Notes: generated by a model not told the origin, from the letters alone. Numbered from the stretch's first letter, positions 44,813-53,400 are shown. The stretch is DNA of 64,000 nucleotides from Streptomyces sp. NBC_00448 (GCF_036014115.1 NZ_CP107913.1:5945501-6009500); one strand, 5' to 3'. Numbers and translations: made by a program.

Positions 44813-46287
44813 CGGACCACCCGCAGATCTCCGACGCCGACCTTGACCGTGAGGTCGATGGTGCCGGTCGACGGGGTGCCCGACCTCGGGCTGTAGACCT
44901 CGGTGTCGTGGGTGCCGCTCCTGATGTTCACTCCGCTGTGGCTCTTTCCCGGCAGCAGCACGTCGCCGACGCCGATGTGGTAGGTCAGGACCACCGTGGC
45001 GTTCGGCGGCAGCTTCACTTCCGCCTCGCCCACGTGCACGTCCAGCCGGGTGCTGACCGTGCGGTTGCCCAGCGACACGGTCCGCAGGTCGAGGACGCCG
45101 TCGCCCGCGCCGCGCACGTACGACGGCTGGATCGCGGTCGCGGTGGTCGGGGTCCACCGGCTGGTCCACCCCTCCTGGTCCTTCGGCAGCGAGGCCGCGC
45201 CGATCAGGCCGGCGATGGTCAGCAGCGACCAGAACGCGGTCAGGCCGCGCGGCCGCCCCGCGAAGGACGCGATCAGGTAGGCCACGCCGAACACGCCGAG
45301 CGCGGACGCCAGTCCGATCTCCACGCTGCTGCCCACCGACGTCCGGTGCACCGCCACGCAGGTGCCCACGCCCGCGGCCGTCGCCGCCAGCAGGAAGGCC
45401 ACCAGGCCGAACGGCCACTGGCGTTCCTTGCGGGTCTTCCTCTTCCGCTCCCGCCACGCCTGCCGGTCCGCCGCCTGGTACGGCCCGTCGTCCGGGCCCC
45501 ACAGGTAGGGCGGCGCCTTCGTCAGCGGGTCGCGCCACCAGGACGGGGTGCTGCCGGGCTCGGGCGGCGCCTGCGCGGCGGGCGGTGCGTCGGCGACGGC
45601 GCTCGCCGCCGCGAGCGGGGTCTCGCCGGCCGCCTGCATCCTGGTCCGCTGCTGCGACCAGTACACGGCGGCGACGGTGGCGGCCAGCAGGATCAGGGAG
45701 AACGCCTGGTTGCCGCCGTTGCCGAGCATCGAGGCGTACAGACCGCAGCCGACCAGTGCCATCAGCACGGCGGTCAGTGGCGCCCCCTCGATCCGGCCGG
45801 AGAGCAGGCGGTGCGCCTCGCTCTCCTCCTCGTCCTCCTGCGGGATGACCAGCCAGCCCAGGCCGTAGATGATCAGACCGATGCCGCCGGTCAGCGCGAG
45901 GACGGCGAGCACGATACGGAAGATGACCGGGTCGACGCCGAAGTAGCGGCCCGCGCCGTGGCAGACGCCGGCCAGCACCTTGTCCTTGCCGTGGCCGCGC
46001 CGGAGTTTCGGGCGGCTGTCGTCGGCGGTGCCGTCGCCGTCGCCGTCCTTGCCGTCGTCCCCGTGTGAGGCGCGGGTGCTGCCGGTACGAGTGCCGGTGC
46101 CCGTGCCGCCCGCGTCGGTGCCGCGGTCGTCCCGGGTCGCGCCGGCCGGCCGCGGGGCCTCGTCCGCGGGCGAGGGGGGCGGCGCACCGGCGCCCTCGTC
46201 CCGAACCTCGCCGCGGACCTCGTCCCGGTCCGTGGCCCGGTTCCGGGCCGCGCTCGTCTCGGTGGGGTCGTCGGTCATGGACACCAT
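44809..46287 (-). CDS. PspC-domain membrane protein with LiaF-like C-terminal domain
   Basis: This 492-residue protein starts with a charged disordered region (~1-92), then a PspC domain (RRGHGKDKVLAGVCHGAGRYFGVDPVIFRIV...LGWLVIP). Further hydrophobic segments and a basic loop (RERKRKTRKERQ) follow. A C-terminal beta-solenoid-like domain (VLDLRTVSLGNRTVSTRLDVHVGEAEVKLPPNATV...) matches the LiaF/toastrack type. Such proteins sense envelope damage and restrain a LiaS-like kinase. It is divergent from exactly such a kinase-regulator pair and coupled to a 75-codon membrane gene. Starts at 46287 (MVSM) or 46278 (MTDDPTE) are both possible. Confidence 0.88.
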   Translation of the reverse strand: MVSMTDDPTETSAARNRATDRDEVRGEVRDEGAGAPPPSPADEAPRPAGATRDDRGTDAGGTGTGTRTGSTRASHGDDGKDGDGDGTADDSRPKLRRGHGKDKVLAGVCHGAGRYFGVDPVIFRIVLAVLALTGGIGLIIYGLGWLVIPQEDEEESEAHRLLSGRIEGAPLTAVLMALVGCGLYASMLGNGGNQAFSLILLAATVAAVYWSQQRTRMQAAGETPLAAASAVADAPPAAQAPPEPGSTPSWWRDPLTKAPPYLWGPDDGPYQAADRQAWRERKRKTRKERQWPFGLVAFLLAATAAGVGTCVAVHRTSVGSSVEIGLASALGVFGVAYLIASFAGRPRGLTAFWSLLTIAGLIGAASLPKDQEGWTSRWTPTTATAIQPSYVRGAGDGVLDLRTVSLGNRTVSTRLDVHVGEAEVKLPPNATVVLTYHIGVGDVLLPGKSHSGVNIRSGTHDTEVYSPRSGTPSTGTIDLTVKVGVGDLRVVR

Positions 46288-46434
46288 GGTCGCCCGTCCG
46301 CCGCCGTACCGGCACCCGCCCCGACCCTGGTACGACCCTGATCCCGCCCCGGACGCCCCCTGGGGGTCGGGCCGGGCAATCCTCGGGGGTTCACCCTGAT
46401 GCCCGCGAGGACGTGCTTGTGTGACGATCGGGGT

Positions 46435-47736
46435 ATGTCAGCCAGCACCCCGCCGCCGCCCGGACCGTCCGGCGGCGTCTCCGGAGCGTCCTTCCTCACG
46501 CCGCCCGACCCGGCGGCGTCCGGTGTGCGCAAGCTCTACCGCAGCTCCGAGGGCCGGATGGTCGGCGGGGTGGCGCGCGGGCTGGCCGGCCACCTCGGGC
46601 TGCCCGTGCTGTGGGTACGGGCCCTGTTCGTGCTGCTCGCCGTCTTCAACGGCATCGGCATCCTGCTCTACGCGGTGTTCTGGTTCTTCGTGCCGCTCGG
46701 CGTCGGCGGCGTCTCCGAGGCCAAGGAGCCGCGCGACGCCCGGTCCTGGCTGGCGGGCAAGCGTCCGGACAAGGGCCAGATCATGGCCCTGATCGCGCTG
46801 GCCGGCGGCACCGGCATCCTCGTGGACAACCTCAACCTCGGCGCGGCCAACCGCGCGGTGTGGCCGCTGCTGCTGATCGGCGCCGGCGTCGCGCTGGTGT
46901 GGCGGCAGGCCGACAACGCCCGCAAGGCGCGCTGGGTCGAGATGAGCCACGGCAAGCGGTTCTGGCCGCTGGTACGGGCCGCGGGCGGCATCGTGCTGGT
47001 GATCGCGGGGGTGACCGGCTTCATCGTGGTGCGCGGTTCCGGCAGCCACCTCGGCGGCATCCTCCAGGCCGCGCTCGCCGTGCTGGTCGGGGTCGCGCTG
47101 ATCGCCGGGCCGTATCTGGTGCGGATGACGCAGGACCTGTCCGCGGAGCGGCTGATGCGTATCCGCGCCCAGGAGCGCGCGGAGGTCGCCGCCCATGTGC
47201 ACGACTCGGTGCTGCACACGCTCACGCTGATCCAGCGGCACGCGGAGGAGCCGCGCGAGGTGGCGCGGCTGGCCCGGGCCCAGGAACGCGAGTTGCGCGC
47301 CTGGCTCTACCGCCCCGAGGGCACCGGCCGCGACGACGAGCCGACCACGCTCGCCGACGCCGTACGGGCCGCCGCCGCGGAGGTGGAGGACGCGCACGGC
47401 GTGCCGGTGGAGGTGGTCTGCGTCGGCGACTGCCCGCTCGACGAACGGTTGGCGGCGCAGATGCAGGCCGCGCGCGAGGCCATGGTCAACGCGGCGAAGT
47501 ACGGTGGCGACGGCGCGGTCCAGGTCTACGCCGAGGTCGAGGAGGCGAAGGTGTTCGTCTCCGTACGCGACCACGGTCCCGGTTTCGACCTCGACCGGGT
47601 TCCCGGCGACCGCATGGGCGTAAGAGAATCGATCATCGGACGGATGCGGCGCAACGGCGGCGAGGCCCGGTTGCGGGCCGCGCCCGGCGGCGGCACGGAA
47701 GTCGAACTCGAGATGGAGAGGGTGGCGGTGGCATGA
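46435..47736 (+). CDS. PspC-domain sensor histidine kinase
   Basis: This 433-residue kinase has a Pro-rich start, a PspC domain (~35-105: KLYRSSEGRMVGGVARGLAGHLGLPVLWVRALFVLL), then several hydrophobic helices to ~230. The HisKA_3 dimerisation helix reads AAHVHDSVLHTLTLIQRHA (probable phospho-His256). The HATPase domain has MVNAAKYGG (N box), DHGPGFD (G1) and GGEARLRAAPGGGTEVELEM. This is a DesK/LiaS-type kinase with a PspC sensor. The ATG 46435 follows a weak GGGG site. It overlaps the response regulator by four bases (ATGA) and faces the PspC/LiaF-like gene across 147 bases, consistent with one regulatory unit. Confidence 0.92.
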   Translation: MSASTPPPPGPSGGVSGASFLTPPDPAASGVRKLYRSSEGRMVGGVARGLAGHLGLPVLWVRALFVLLAVFNGIGILLYAVFWFFVPLGVGGVSEAKEPRDARSWLAGKRPDKGQIMALIALAGGTGILVDNLNLGAANRAVWPLLLIGAGVALVWRQADNARKARWVEMSHGKRFWPLVRAAGGIVLVIAGVTGFIVVRGSGSHLGGILQAALAVLVGVALIAGPYLVRMTQDLSAERLMRIRAQERAEVAAHVHDSVLHTLTLIQRHAEEPREVARLARAQERELRAWLYRPEGTGRDDEPTTLADAVRAAAAEVEDAHGVPVEVVCVGDCPLDERLAAQMQAAREAMVNAAKYGGDGAVQVYAEVEEAKVFVSVRDHGPGFDLDRVPGDRMGVRESIIGRMRRNGGEARLRAAPGGGTEVELEMERVAVA

Positions 47737-48416
47737 CTACGCCCACGGGAGACGAACGACGGGTCCGGGTGGTCCTCGTCGACGACCACCGCATGTTCCG
47801 CACCGGGGTGCAGGCGGAGATCGGCGTCACCGCGGAGACCGGGGTCGAGGTGGTCGGCGAGGCGGCCGACGTGGACCAGGCGGTCACCGTCGTCAACGCG
47901 ACCCGGCCGGAGGTGGTGCTGCTCGACGTCCACCTGCCCGGCGGCGGCGGGGTGGAGGTGCTGCGGCGGTGCGCGGCGCTCAGCGCGGACCCGGACCGGC
48001 CGGTGCGCTTCCTCGCGCTGTCGGTGTCCGACGCGGCCGAGGACGTGATCGGCGTCATCCGCGGCGGCGCGCGCGGCTACGTCACCAAGACCATCACCGG
48101 GCCCGACCTGGTCGACTCGATCTTCCGGGTGCGCGACGGCGACGCGGTCTTCTCGCCCCGGCTGGCCGGCTTCGTGCTCGACGCCTTCGCCTCCACCGAC
48201 GCCCCGCCCGTCGACGAGGACCTCGACCGGCTCACCCAGCGCGAGCGCGAGGTGCTGCGGCTGATCGCCCGCGGCTACGCCTACAAGGAGATCGCGAAGC
48301 AGCTGTTCATCTCGGTGAAGACCGTCGAGTCGCATGTCTCCGCGGTGCTGCGCAAGCTCCAGCTCTCCAACCGGCACGAGTTGACGCGCTGGGCGACCGC
48401 CCGGCGGCTGGTCTGA
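47733..48416 (+). CDS. LuxR-family response regulator
   Basis: This 227-residue NarL/LiaR-type regulator has receiver acidic pair Asp17-Asp18, phospho-acceptor Asp65 in VVLLDVHLPGGGG and the Lys in GYVTKTI. The C-terminal LuxR helix-turn-helix reads LTQREREVLRLIARGYAYKEIAKQLFISVKTVESHVSAVLRKLQL. It is translationally coupled to the PspC kinase, its presumed phosphodonor. Likely targets are the divergent PspC operon and itself. The 147-base shared region contains no obvious palindrome to support this. Confidence 0.93.
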   Translation: MTTPTGDERRVRVVLVDDHRMFRTGVQAEIGVTAETGVEVVGEAADVDQAVTVVNATRPEVVLLDVHLPGGGGVEVLRRCAALSADPDRPVRFLALSVSDAAEDVIGVIRGGARGYVTKTITGPDLVDSIFRVRDGDAVFSPRLAGFVLDAFASTDAPPVDEDLDRLTQREREVLRLIARGYAYKEIAKQLFISVKTVESHVSAVLRKLQLSNRHELTRWATARRLV

Positions 48417-48465
48417 GCGCGCGGGTCGCGGGGCGCGACGCGTTCCGCGCGTTCGGCGGGGCGGC

Positions 48466-48783
48466 TTACTCGTCCTCGTCGGTGGGCCAGACCAGGACGT
48501 AGTTGGGGGTGTGCGCGGTGCGCTGTTCCACCGGGGTGTGCACGGAGTCCATGGGGACGTCGTCCGGCACCGCGCAGCGGCTGAGGTGGATGCCGGTCAG
48601 GCACCCGTCGCACCAGAAGGACGCGTAGCCGACGCGGTCGGCGGGCAGACCGCAGAAGGTCAGATTCAGCTCGCGGGCACCGCAGTTGGGACAGCGGGCG
48701 TCCGGCGCCGTGCGCGGCAGCCGGTCGTAGCGCTGCTGGAAGGCTGCCATCCAGTCGCCCCAACTCGCCTTCAGGGCTTGCAT
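48466..48783 (-). CDS. Zinc-ribbon-like hypothetical protein
   Basis: This 105-residue protein has two cysteine pairs, CPNC (near 31-34) and CDGC (near 58-61), in the order of a treble-clef or zinc-ribbon module. They are set in RCPNCGARELNLTFCGLP and YASFWCDGCLTGIHLSRC. The N-terminus (MQALKASWGDWMAAFQQRYD) is helical; the C-terminus is acidic (PTDEDE). There is no membrane segment. A nucleic-acid or protein-binding role is plausible, but the family is unknown to me. It is convergent with the response regulator and has the ATG at 48783 with a GAGAACC purine stretch. Confidence 0.82.
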   Translation of the reverse strand: MQALKASWGDWMAAFQQRYDRLPRTAPDARCPNCGARELNLTFCGLPADRVGYASFWCDGCLTGIHLSRCAVPDDVPMDSVHTPVEQRTAHTPNYVLVWPTDEDE

Positions 48784-49004
48784 CGGTGGTTCTCCCGTCG
48801 GGTCGGCTCATCGGGCGAGCGTAGACACTACGCCGGTGCGGGGTGGCGACGGTCGGAATGCCCGAACCGTGACCTTCGCCGTCGCGGGGAACGGCGATCG
48901 GTCCGCTATGCCGGACAAGTTCTCACAGAAACTTCACAGCTCGTGCAACGTGTGCGGGCGCGGGCCCGTCAAGCAGGGCGAGCCACAAGGCTCTTGATTC
49001 CTCT

Positions 49005-49039
49005 CGTCACGGCGGCCGGGCCTCCCGGCCGCCGTGACG
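49005..49039 (+). promoter_or_regulatory. 16-bp hairpin in the 5' leader of a secreted-protein gene
   Basis: CGTCACGGCGGCCGGG and CCCGGCCGCCGTGACG are perfect 16-base complements around CCT. The hairpin ends 19 bases before the ATG at 49059 and just before the CGGAGAA ribosome site. It could terminate upstream transcription, stabilise the mRNA or regulate translation. Confidence 0.75.
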
Positions 49040-49058
49040 CTGCTCAAGCGGAGAATCC

Positions 49059-50081
49059 ATGCGTATACGCGCAACCGCGGCCGTCGCAGTCGTCTCGGGC
49101 GCACTGGCCCTGACTGCCGTCGCGATCCCGGCCGCACAGGCGACCGGCGCTTCCGGCGCTTTCCCGGCCCACGGCGGCTGGGCGTCCGCCCACCGGTTCG
49201 CGGTGGGCACCTCGGCCGCCGGGTCGGCCGCCCAGTCCGCCGCCAAGCCGGCGGTGAAGGAAGCCACGTCGGCCGCCACTTCAGCCGCTGCTTCGGCCGC
49301 GACCGCCGCCGCCCAGCCGTACCCGCTCGCCGTGACCTTCTCCCAGCTCAAGGTCGACAACGGCAAGCCGGCCGTGGTCGTCGGCACGACGAACACGGTG
49401 CACGTGCCCTTCAGCTTCACCCTCACCGCCACGAACGTCGATGTCCGCGCGGACGACTTCTACGCCGGCGTCGACCTCTACCGCGGCTCGGCGAACACCC
49501 CGAGCAACGACCTGTTCGGTGACAACCCGCCGAAGTGCAGCGTCACTTCCTCCACCAGCTCCGCGAACTCCGTGGTCACGGTGGAGAGCTGCAAGGGCAC
49601 CGTGGACATCTACCCGGGCCAGGACCTCACCCTGAAGGACCCGGGCACGGGCTGGCACGCGGTGGCCTGGGCGGTCGCGCTCAACGGCCAGGACGGCGAC
49701 AACCCGGACCCGACCAAGATCGGGCAGGCGGCGCTCACCGGCCAGCACGCGCCGGCCATCCAGCGTTACGCGACGCTGACCGCGAGCGCCACGCCGAAGC
49801 CGGTGAAGAAGGGCGGCACCGTGACCGTCACGGGCAAGCTCAGCCGCGCCAACTGGGACACCCACAAGTACGCCGGCTACACCGGCCAGCCGGTCAAGCT
49901 GCAGTTCCGCAAGAAGAACAGCAGTACCTACACCACGCTCAAGACGGTGAAGACCGACAGCCACGGCAACCTGAAGACCACCTACAAGGCGACGGCCGAC
50001 GGCTACTGGCGGTTCTCCTTCGCCGGCACGTCGACCACCCCGGCGGTCTCGGCCGCGGGCAGCCACGTCGGCCTCAAGTGA
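49059..50081 (+). CDS. Secreted protein with C-terminal Ig-like domain
   Basis: This 340-residue protein has a signal peptide (MRIRATAAVAVVSGALALTAVA, cleavage near AAQA). An Ala/Ser-rich stretch (~50-90) leads to a beta-rich domain (~95-235). That domain contains two cysteines around KCSVTS and VESCKG that could form a disulfide. A C-terminal beta-sandwich (~245-340: ATLTASATPKPVKKGGTVTVTGKLSR...FRFSFAG-like end) resembles the Ig-like repeats common in Streptomyces secreted proteins. No catalytic motif. It is expressed from its own leader containing the 16-bp hairpin and ends at a terminator. Function unknown. Confidence 0.82.
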   Translation: MRIRATAAVAVVSGALALTAVAIPAAQATGASGAFPAHGGWASAHRFAVGTSAAGSAAQSAAKPAVKEATSAATSAAASAATAAAQPYPLAVTFSQLKVDNGKPAVVVGTTNTVHVPFSFTLTATNVDVRADDFYAGVDLYRGSANTPSNDLFGDNPPKCSVTSSTSSANSVVTVESCKGTVDIYPGQDLTLKDPGTGWHAVAWAVALNGQDGDNPDPTKIGQAALTGQHAPAIQRYATLTASATPKPVKKGGTVTVTGKLSRANWDTHKYAGYTGQPVKLQFRKKNSSTYTTLKTVKTDSHGNLKTTYKATADGYWRFSFAGTSTTPAVSAAGSHVGLK

Positions 50082-50086
50082 GCAGG

Positions 50087-50116
50087 GCGCCCCGGCCGGT
50101 TGACGGTCCGGGGCGC
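50087..50116. terminator. Terminator after the secreted protein gene
   Basis: GCGCCCCGG (50087-50095) pairs with CCGGGGCGC (50108-50116), six bases after the stop. It lies between convergent genes. Direct repeats of tgacgggagt follow at about 50119-50155. Confidence 0.78.
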
Positions 50117-50153
50117 TCCTGACGGGAGTTCTGAGCGGGAGTCCTGACGGGAG

Positions 50154-51371
50154 TTACCGCGTGGCGGGGGCGACCACGTCCGCCACCACGCAGCTCACGT
50201 TGTCGGGGCCGCCCGCGCCGTTCGCGAGAGCGATCAACGCGTGGGTGGCCTCGTCGGGTTCGGCCTCGTCCACCAGCACCCGGCGGATGTCGGCCGGCCC
50301 GGCGACCGCCGGCAGCCCGTCGGAGCACAGCAGGTAGCGGTCGCCGCGCCGCGGTGCGTGCAGCTTCAGGTCGGCGGTGGGCGGCGGGCCGTCGGACAGC
50401 AGGGCCCGCAGCAGCAGGGACCGGTCCGGGTGGGAGGCCGCCTCGGCCTCGGTGAGCCGGCCGTCGTCGATCATGGACTGCACGAGCGTGTGGTCGTGGG
50501 TGATCCGGAACAGCTCGCCGTCGCGCAGCAGGTACGCCCGGCTGTCGCCGATGTGCACCAGGGCGAGGTGGGTTCCGGTCCACAGCATGGCGGTGAGCGT
50601 GGTGCCGACGGGGGCCGTGCCGGGTGCGGGTGGTGCGGATGCCGGTACGGGTGCGGGTGCCGCGGTCCCGACCGCGCGGGCCGCTGCCTCCACCGCGTCC
50701 TGGAGGACGTTGAGCAGGTTGCCCGGCGGGAGCGGTGCGCCCGTGTCCAGGTCGGCGAGCGCCTCGATCGCGGCCGCGCTGGCCGGGGCGCCGGCCGGCC
50801 CGAAGCCGTCGGCGACCGCGAGCAGGCGGTCGCCCGCGTACACCGCGTCCTGGTTGCCCGGCCGGACCAGGCCGGTGTCGGAGCGGGCGGAGTAGCGCAA
50901 CGTCAGAGTGGCGTCGGGCATGGGTGCGTTCCCTTCTGAAGGGCCAGGTGTTCGGGGGCCGTGCGCTTGGGCATCGGGCGCTTGGGCATCGTGCGCTTGG
51001 GCGTCGGGCGCTTGGCGGCCGGCTGCTCGGGCGTCCGGCGCGCGGTCGAGGTGGGCGAGCAGGAAGCCGGTGAGGTCCCGCCGCGCGGCGGTCTCCGCCT
51101 CCACCTGCGCCCAGTACCCGCGTATCTCCTGGGCGGCGGCCGCGTCGGTGGCGCACGCGCACACCCGCTGGATGCGGGCCAGCGGCATGCCCAGCCGGCG
51201 CAGCCACGCCACCAGTCGCGCCCGTTCGAGCTGTTCGGGGGCGTAGAAGCGGTAGCCGGTGTCCGGGTCCACCCGGGCCGGGGGGAGCAGGCCGAGGTCG
51301 TCGTACAGCCGCAGCGCCTTCGGCGAGAGCCGGGCCGCCTTCGCGAAGGCGCCGATGGTCAGCAGGTCCAT
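50154..51371 (-). CDS. MerR-PP2C fusion protein
   Basis: This 405-residue protein joins two regulators. Residues 1-~110 are a MerR-type DNA-binding domain (LLTIGAFAKAARLSPKALRLYDDLGLLPPARVDPDTGYRFYAPEQLERARLVAWLRRLGMPLARI). A linker made of DAQAP/DAQAH pentapeptides (~112-142, from a 15-base tandem repeat) leads to a PP2C-type phosphatase domain. It has the metal sites RPGNQDAVY and VADGFG, ALVHIGDSRAYLLRDG, CSDGL and GGPDNVS. It may respond to phosphorylation by Ser/Thr kinases. Start ATG 51371, seven bases after the HAD gene. Confidence 0.9.
   Translation of the reverse strand: MDLLTIGAFAKAARLSPKALRLYDDLGLLPPARVDPDTGYRFYAPEQLERARLVAWLRRLGMPLARIQRVCACATDAAAAQEIRGYWAQVEAETAARRDLTGFLLAHLDRAPDARAAGRQAPDAQAHDAQAPDAQAHGPRTPGPSEGNAPMPDATLTLRYSARSDTGLVRPGNQDAVYAGDRLLAVADGFGPAGAPASAAAIEALADLDTGAPLPPGNLLNVLQDAVEAAARAVGTAAPAPVPASAPPAPGTAPVGTTLTAMLWTGTHLALVHIGDSRAYLLRDGELFRITHDHTLVQSMIDDGRLTEAEAASHPDRSLLLRALLSDGPPPTADLKLHAPRRGDRYLLCSDGLPAVAGPADIRRVLVDEAEPDEATHALIALANGAGGPDNVSCVVADVVAPATR
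50963..51015. repeat. 15-base tandem repeat encoding a pentapeptide linker
   Basis: gcgcttgggcatcgg is repeated about 3.5 times with single-base changes (starts 50963, 50978, 50993, 51008). It lies in frame in the MerR-PP2C gene and encodes DAQAP/DAQAH units, so copy number can change linker length without a frameshift. Confidence 0.8.
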
Positions 51372-51378
51372 GCCCGGG

Positions 51379-51999
51379 TCAGGCCGCGGCCGCGACGTGG
51401 GAGGCGATCCGCTCCAGCGTCGTCGCGTTGTCCGTGTGCAGCACCGCGGACATGCCGAGCGCCTCGGCCGCCTCGACGTTCGCCGCCAGGTCGTCCACGA
51501 ACAGGCAGTCCGCCGGGCGCGCCCCCAGCCGCTCGCAGGTCAGCGTGAAGGCGCGCGGATCGGGCTTGGACCACCCGATCTCGTGCGAGTAGACCACCGC
51601 GTCCGCGCCGCCCACCAGCGCCGCGAAGCCGTACCGCTCCTCCTCGCGCTCCCGGGCGCCGACGAAGCTGTTGCTGAGGATGCCCAGGGTGCAGCGGCCC
51701 CGCAACTCCCTTATGTACGCGATCAGTTCGGTGTTCGGCGTGCCCAGGTACTCCGTCCACAGGTCGGCGAAGAACGCGTCGGTCCTGGCCGGGTCGAGGC
51801 CCAGCTCGGCGCTGACCGCGGCCCGGGTCTCCGGCTCGGTCATGGCGCCGGACCCGCCCGCCGTCCACACCTCCTCCAGCCGCTGGTCCACCGCGCCGGC
51901 CGGCAGCCCCAGCCGCCGCTCCCAGGCGGCGTCCCAGCCGGTGCGCGGGGTCAGTTCCAGCACCCCGCCGATGTCGAGGATCAGGCACGCAGTGGTCAT
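51379..51999 (-). CDS. HAD-family hydrolase
   Basis: This 206-residue haloacid-dehalogenase-like hydrolase has motif I LILDIGGVLE (nucleophile Asp near residue 9), a helical cap, motif II LGILSNSF, motif III Lys in GWSKPDPRAF and motif IV FVDDLAANVEAAEALG. The DxGGV form of motif I is typical of the epoxide-hydrolase N-domain/phosphatase subgroup. The substrate is unknown; phosphorylated small metabolites are usual. The start is ATG 51999 (MTTACLILD); the longer frame upstream is repeat DNA. It forms an operon with the MerR-PP2C fusion and is divergent from the transglutaminase-like gene. Confidence 0.9.
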   Translation of the reverse strand: MTTACLILDIGGVLELTPRTGWDAAWERRLGLPAGAVDQRLEEVWTAGGSGAMTEPETRAAVSAELGLDPARTDAFFADLWTEYLGTPNTELIAYIRELRGRCTLGILSNSFVGAREREEERYGFAALVGGADAVVYSHEIGWSKPDPRAFTLTCERLGARPADCLFVDDLAANVEAAEALGMSAVLHTDNATTLERIASHVAAAA

Positions 52000-52114
52000 C
52001 CCGGTCGTCCTTCCGACGCGTGGCCGGGCGGGCGGCCCGGGGACCGGCCTGTTCGGCGGCCGGTACGACCACGATGGGCCCTGTCCCAGGGGGAAGGTCA
52101 AGCACGGCCCGGTC

Positions 52115-52169
52115 CGGCGCCCGAGCGGCGCCCGAGCGGCGCCCGAGCGGCGCCCGAGCGGCGCCCGGT
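52115..52169. repeat. 11-base tandem repeat in a divergent promoter region
   Basis: cggcgcccgag occurs four times in tandem (52115, 52126, 52137, 52148) and a fifth time degenerate (52159). It sits in the 370-base gap (52000-52369) between the HAD and transglutaminase-like genes, which otherwise holds no gene I can support. Confidence 0.85.
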
Positions 52170-52369
52170 CGGCATCCGGTGGGCGCCCGGCCGATGCCCG
52201 GCCGATGCGTGCCCTCGGGCCGCCCCTGGATCGGCCTCGGGCCGGCCGCGGCTCAAACCCTGGACAGTGCGGCCCGGTTTTTGGCACGGTGGGGTGCGCC
52301 GACCCACCGTTCGAAAACGTGGACGATGATCGACGTCACAGTCGAATGCCGCAGGCAGGGGGCTCCACC

Positions 52370-53278
52370 ATGACCGCAGACCGCCTCGCCCCAGAGGAAG
52401 CCGCCTTCTACGCCTCGCAGAGCAGCTTCTCCGACCCCGGCGAGCTGGTCGGCTGGTACGCCGACCTCCCCAGGAACGTCGGCGAACTCGCCCGGGTGGT
52501 GCGGGACGTGATGGTCCACCGGGTCGAGGGCGGCCAGTTCGGGGTGCCGATCGCCGAGGACCGGATGCGCGACGACGCGGAGACCCGCTACGTCGACGAC
52601 ATCCTGCGGCTGGTGGTGAACCGCAACGGCGCGCCGCTGGTGGAGCGGCGGGACTTCGCCGACCGGTTCGTGGGGATCTGCCGCGACTTCACCCTCCTGC
52701 ACGTCTCCCTGCTGCGCCACGTCGGCATCCCCGCGCGGCTGCGCTCCGGGTTCGCCGACTACTTCGGCGACGACGGGTTCCACTTCGACCACGTCGTCAC
52801 CGAGTACTGGGACGACCAGCGCGGCTGGCTGCTGGCCGACGCCCAGATCGTCGACCCCGAGCGGTACTCGATGCCGTTCGACCCGACCGACGTGCCCAGG
52901 GACCGCTTCCTGGTCGCGGCCAAGGCGTGGCAGCTCATCCGCGCCGGCGAGGCGGACCCGAAGTCCTTCGGGCTCCACCTGCCGGAGGGGCCGATGGTGG
53001 GCGAGTGGTTCGTGGCCGGCAACGTCAGGCTCGACCTGGCCGCCCTCAACAAGGTCGAGACCCTGCTGTGGGACGTCTGGGGCACCGGCGCGGAGTCGGA
53101 CGACGAGATGAGCGACGAGATCCGCGACCTCTACGACACCGCCGCCCGCGTCACCGGCGACGAGGTGCCCTTCGCCGAGGCCCGCGCGCTCTTCGCGGAC
53201 CACGACGGGCTGCGCACCCCGTCCACCGTGCTGTCGCTGTCCTCCTTCAACGGCCCCAGCCGGGTCACCCTGCGCTGA
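52370..53278 (+). CDS. Transglutaminase-like domain protein
   Basis: This 302-residue cytoplasmic protein has a transglutaminase-like core. The Cys-His-Asp triad is visible as FVGICRDFTLLHVSLLRHVGIPARLR (Cys), FHFDHVVTEYW (His) and GWLLADAQIVDPE (Asp). The remaining C-terminal ~130 residues are helical (KAWQLIRAGEADPKSFGLHLPEGPMVGEWFV...). Such proteins may be amidases or peptidases rather than cross-linkers. There is no signal peptide. ATG 52370 (MTADRLAPEE) was chosen over the upstream frame, which crosses the tandem repeat. It is followed 122 bases later by a methyltransferase gene. Confidence 0.87.
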   Translation: MTADRLAPEEAAFYASQSSFSDPGELVGWYADLPRNVGELARVVRDVMVHRVEGGQFGVPIAEDRMRDDAETRYVDDILRLVVNRNGAPLVERRDFADRFVGICRDFTLLHVSLLRHVGIPARLRSGFADYFGDDGFHFDHVVTEYWDDQRGWLLADAQIVDPERYSMPFDPTDVPRDRFLVAAKAWQLIRAGEADPKSFGLHLPEGPMVGEWFVAGNVRLDLAALNKVETLLWDVWGTGAESDDEMSDEIRDLYDTAARVTGDEVPFAEARALFADHDGLRTPSTVLSLSSFNGPSRVTLR

Positions 53279-53400
53279 CGGTCCGCTCTGCGCTGACGAT
53301 CGGCCCGCGCTGACAGCCGACCCTGCACTGACAGCCGACCCGGCGCGCGGTTCCGGCCGCCGGTGATCCTCGCCTCCCACCCGACAGAGAGGTACCCGAC

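Noticed and set aside
52115..52169. CRISPR array
   Set aside because: 11-base units are directly adjacent with no spacers and there are no cas genes.
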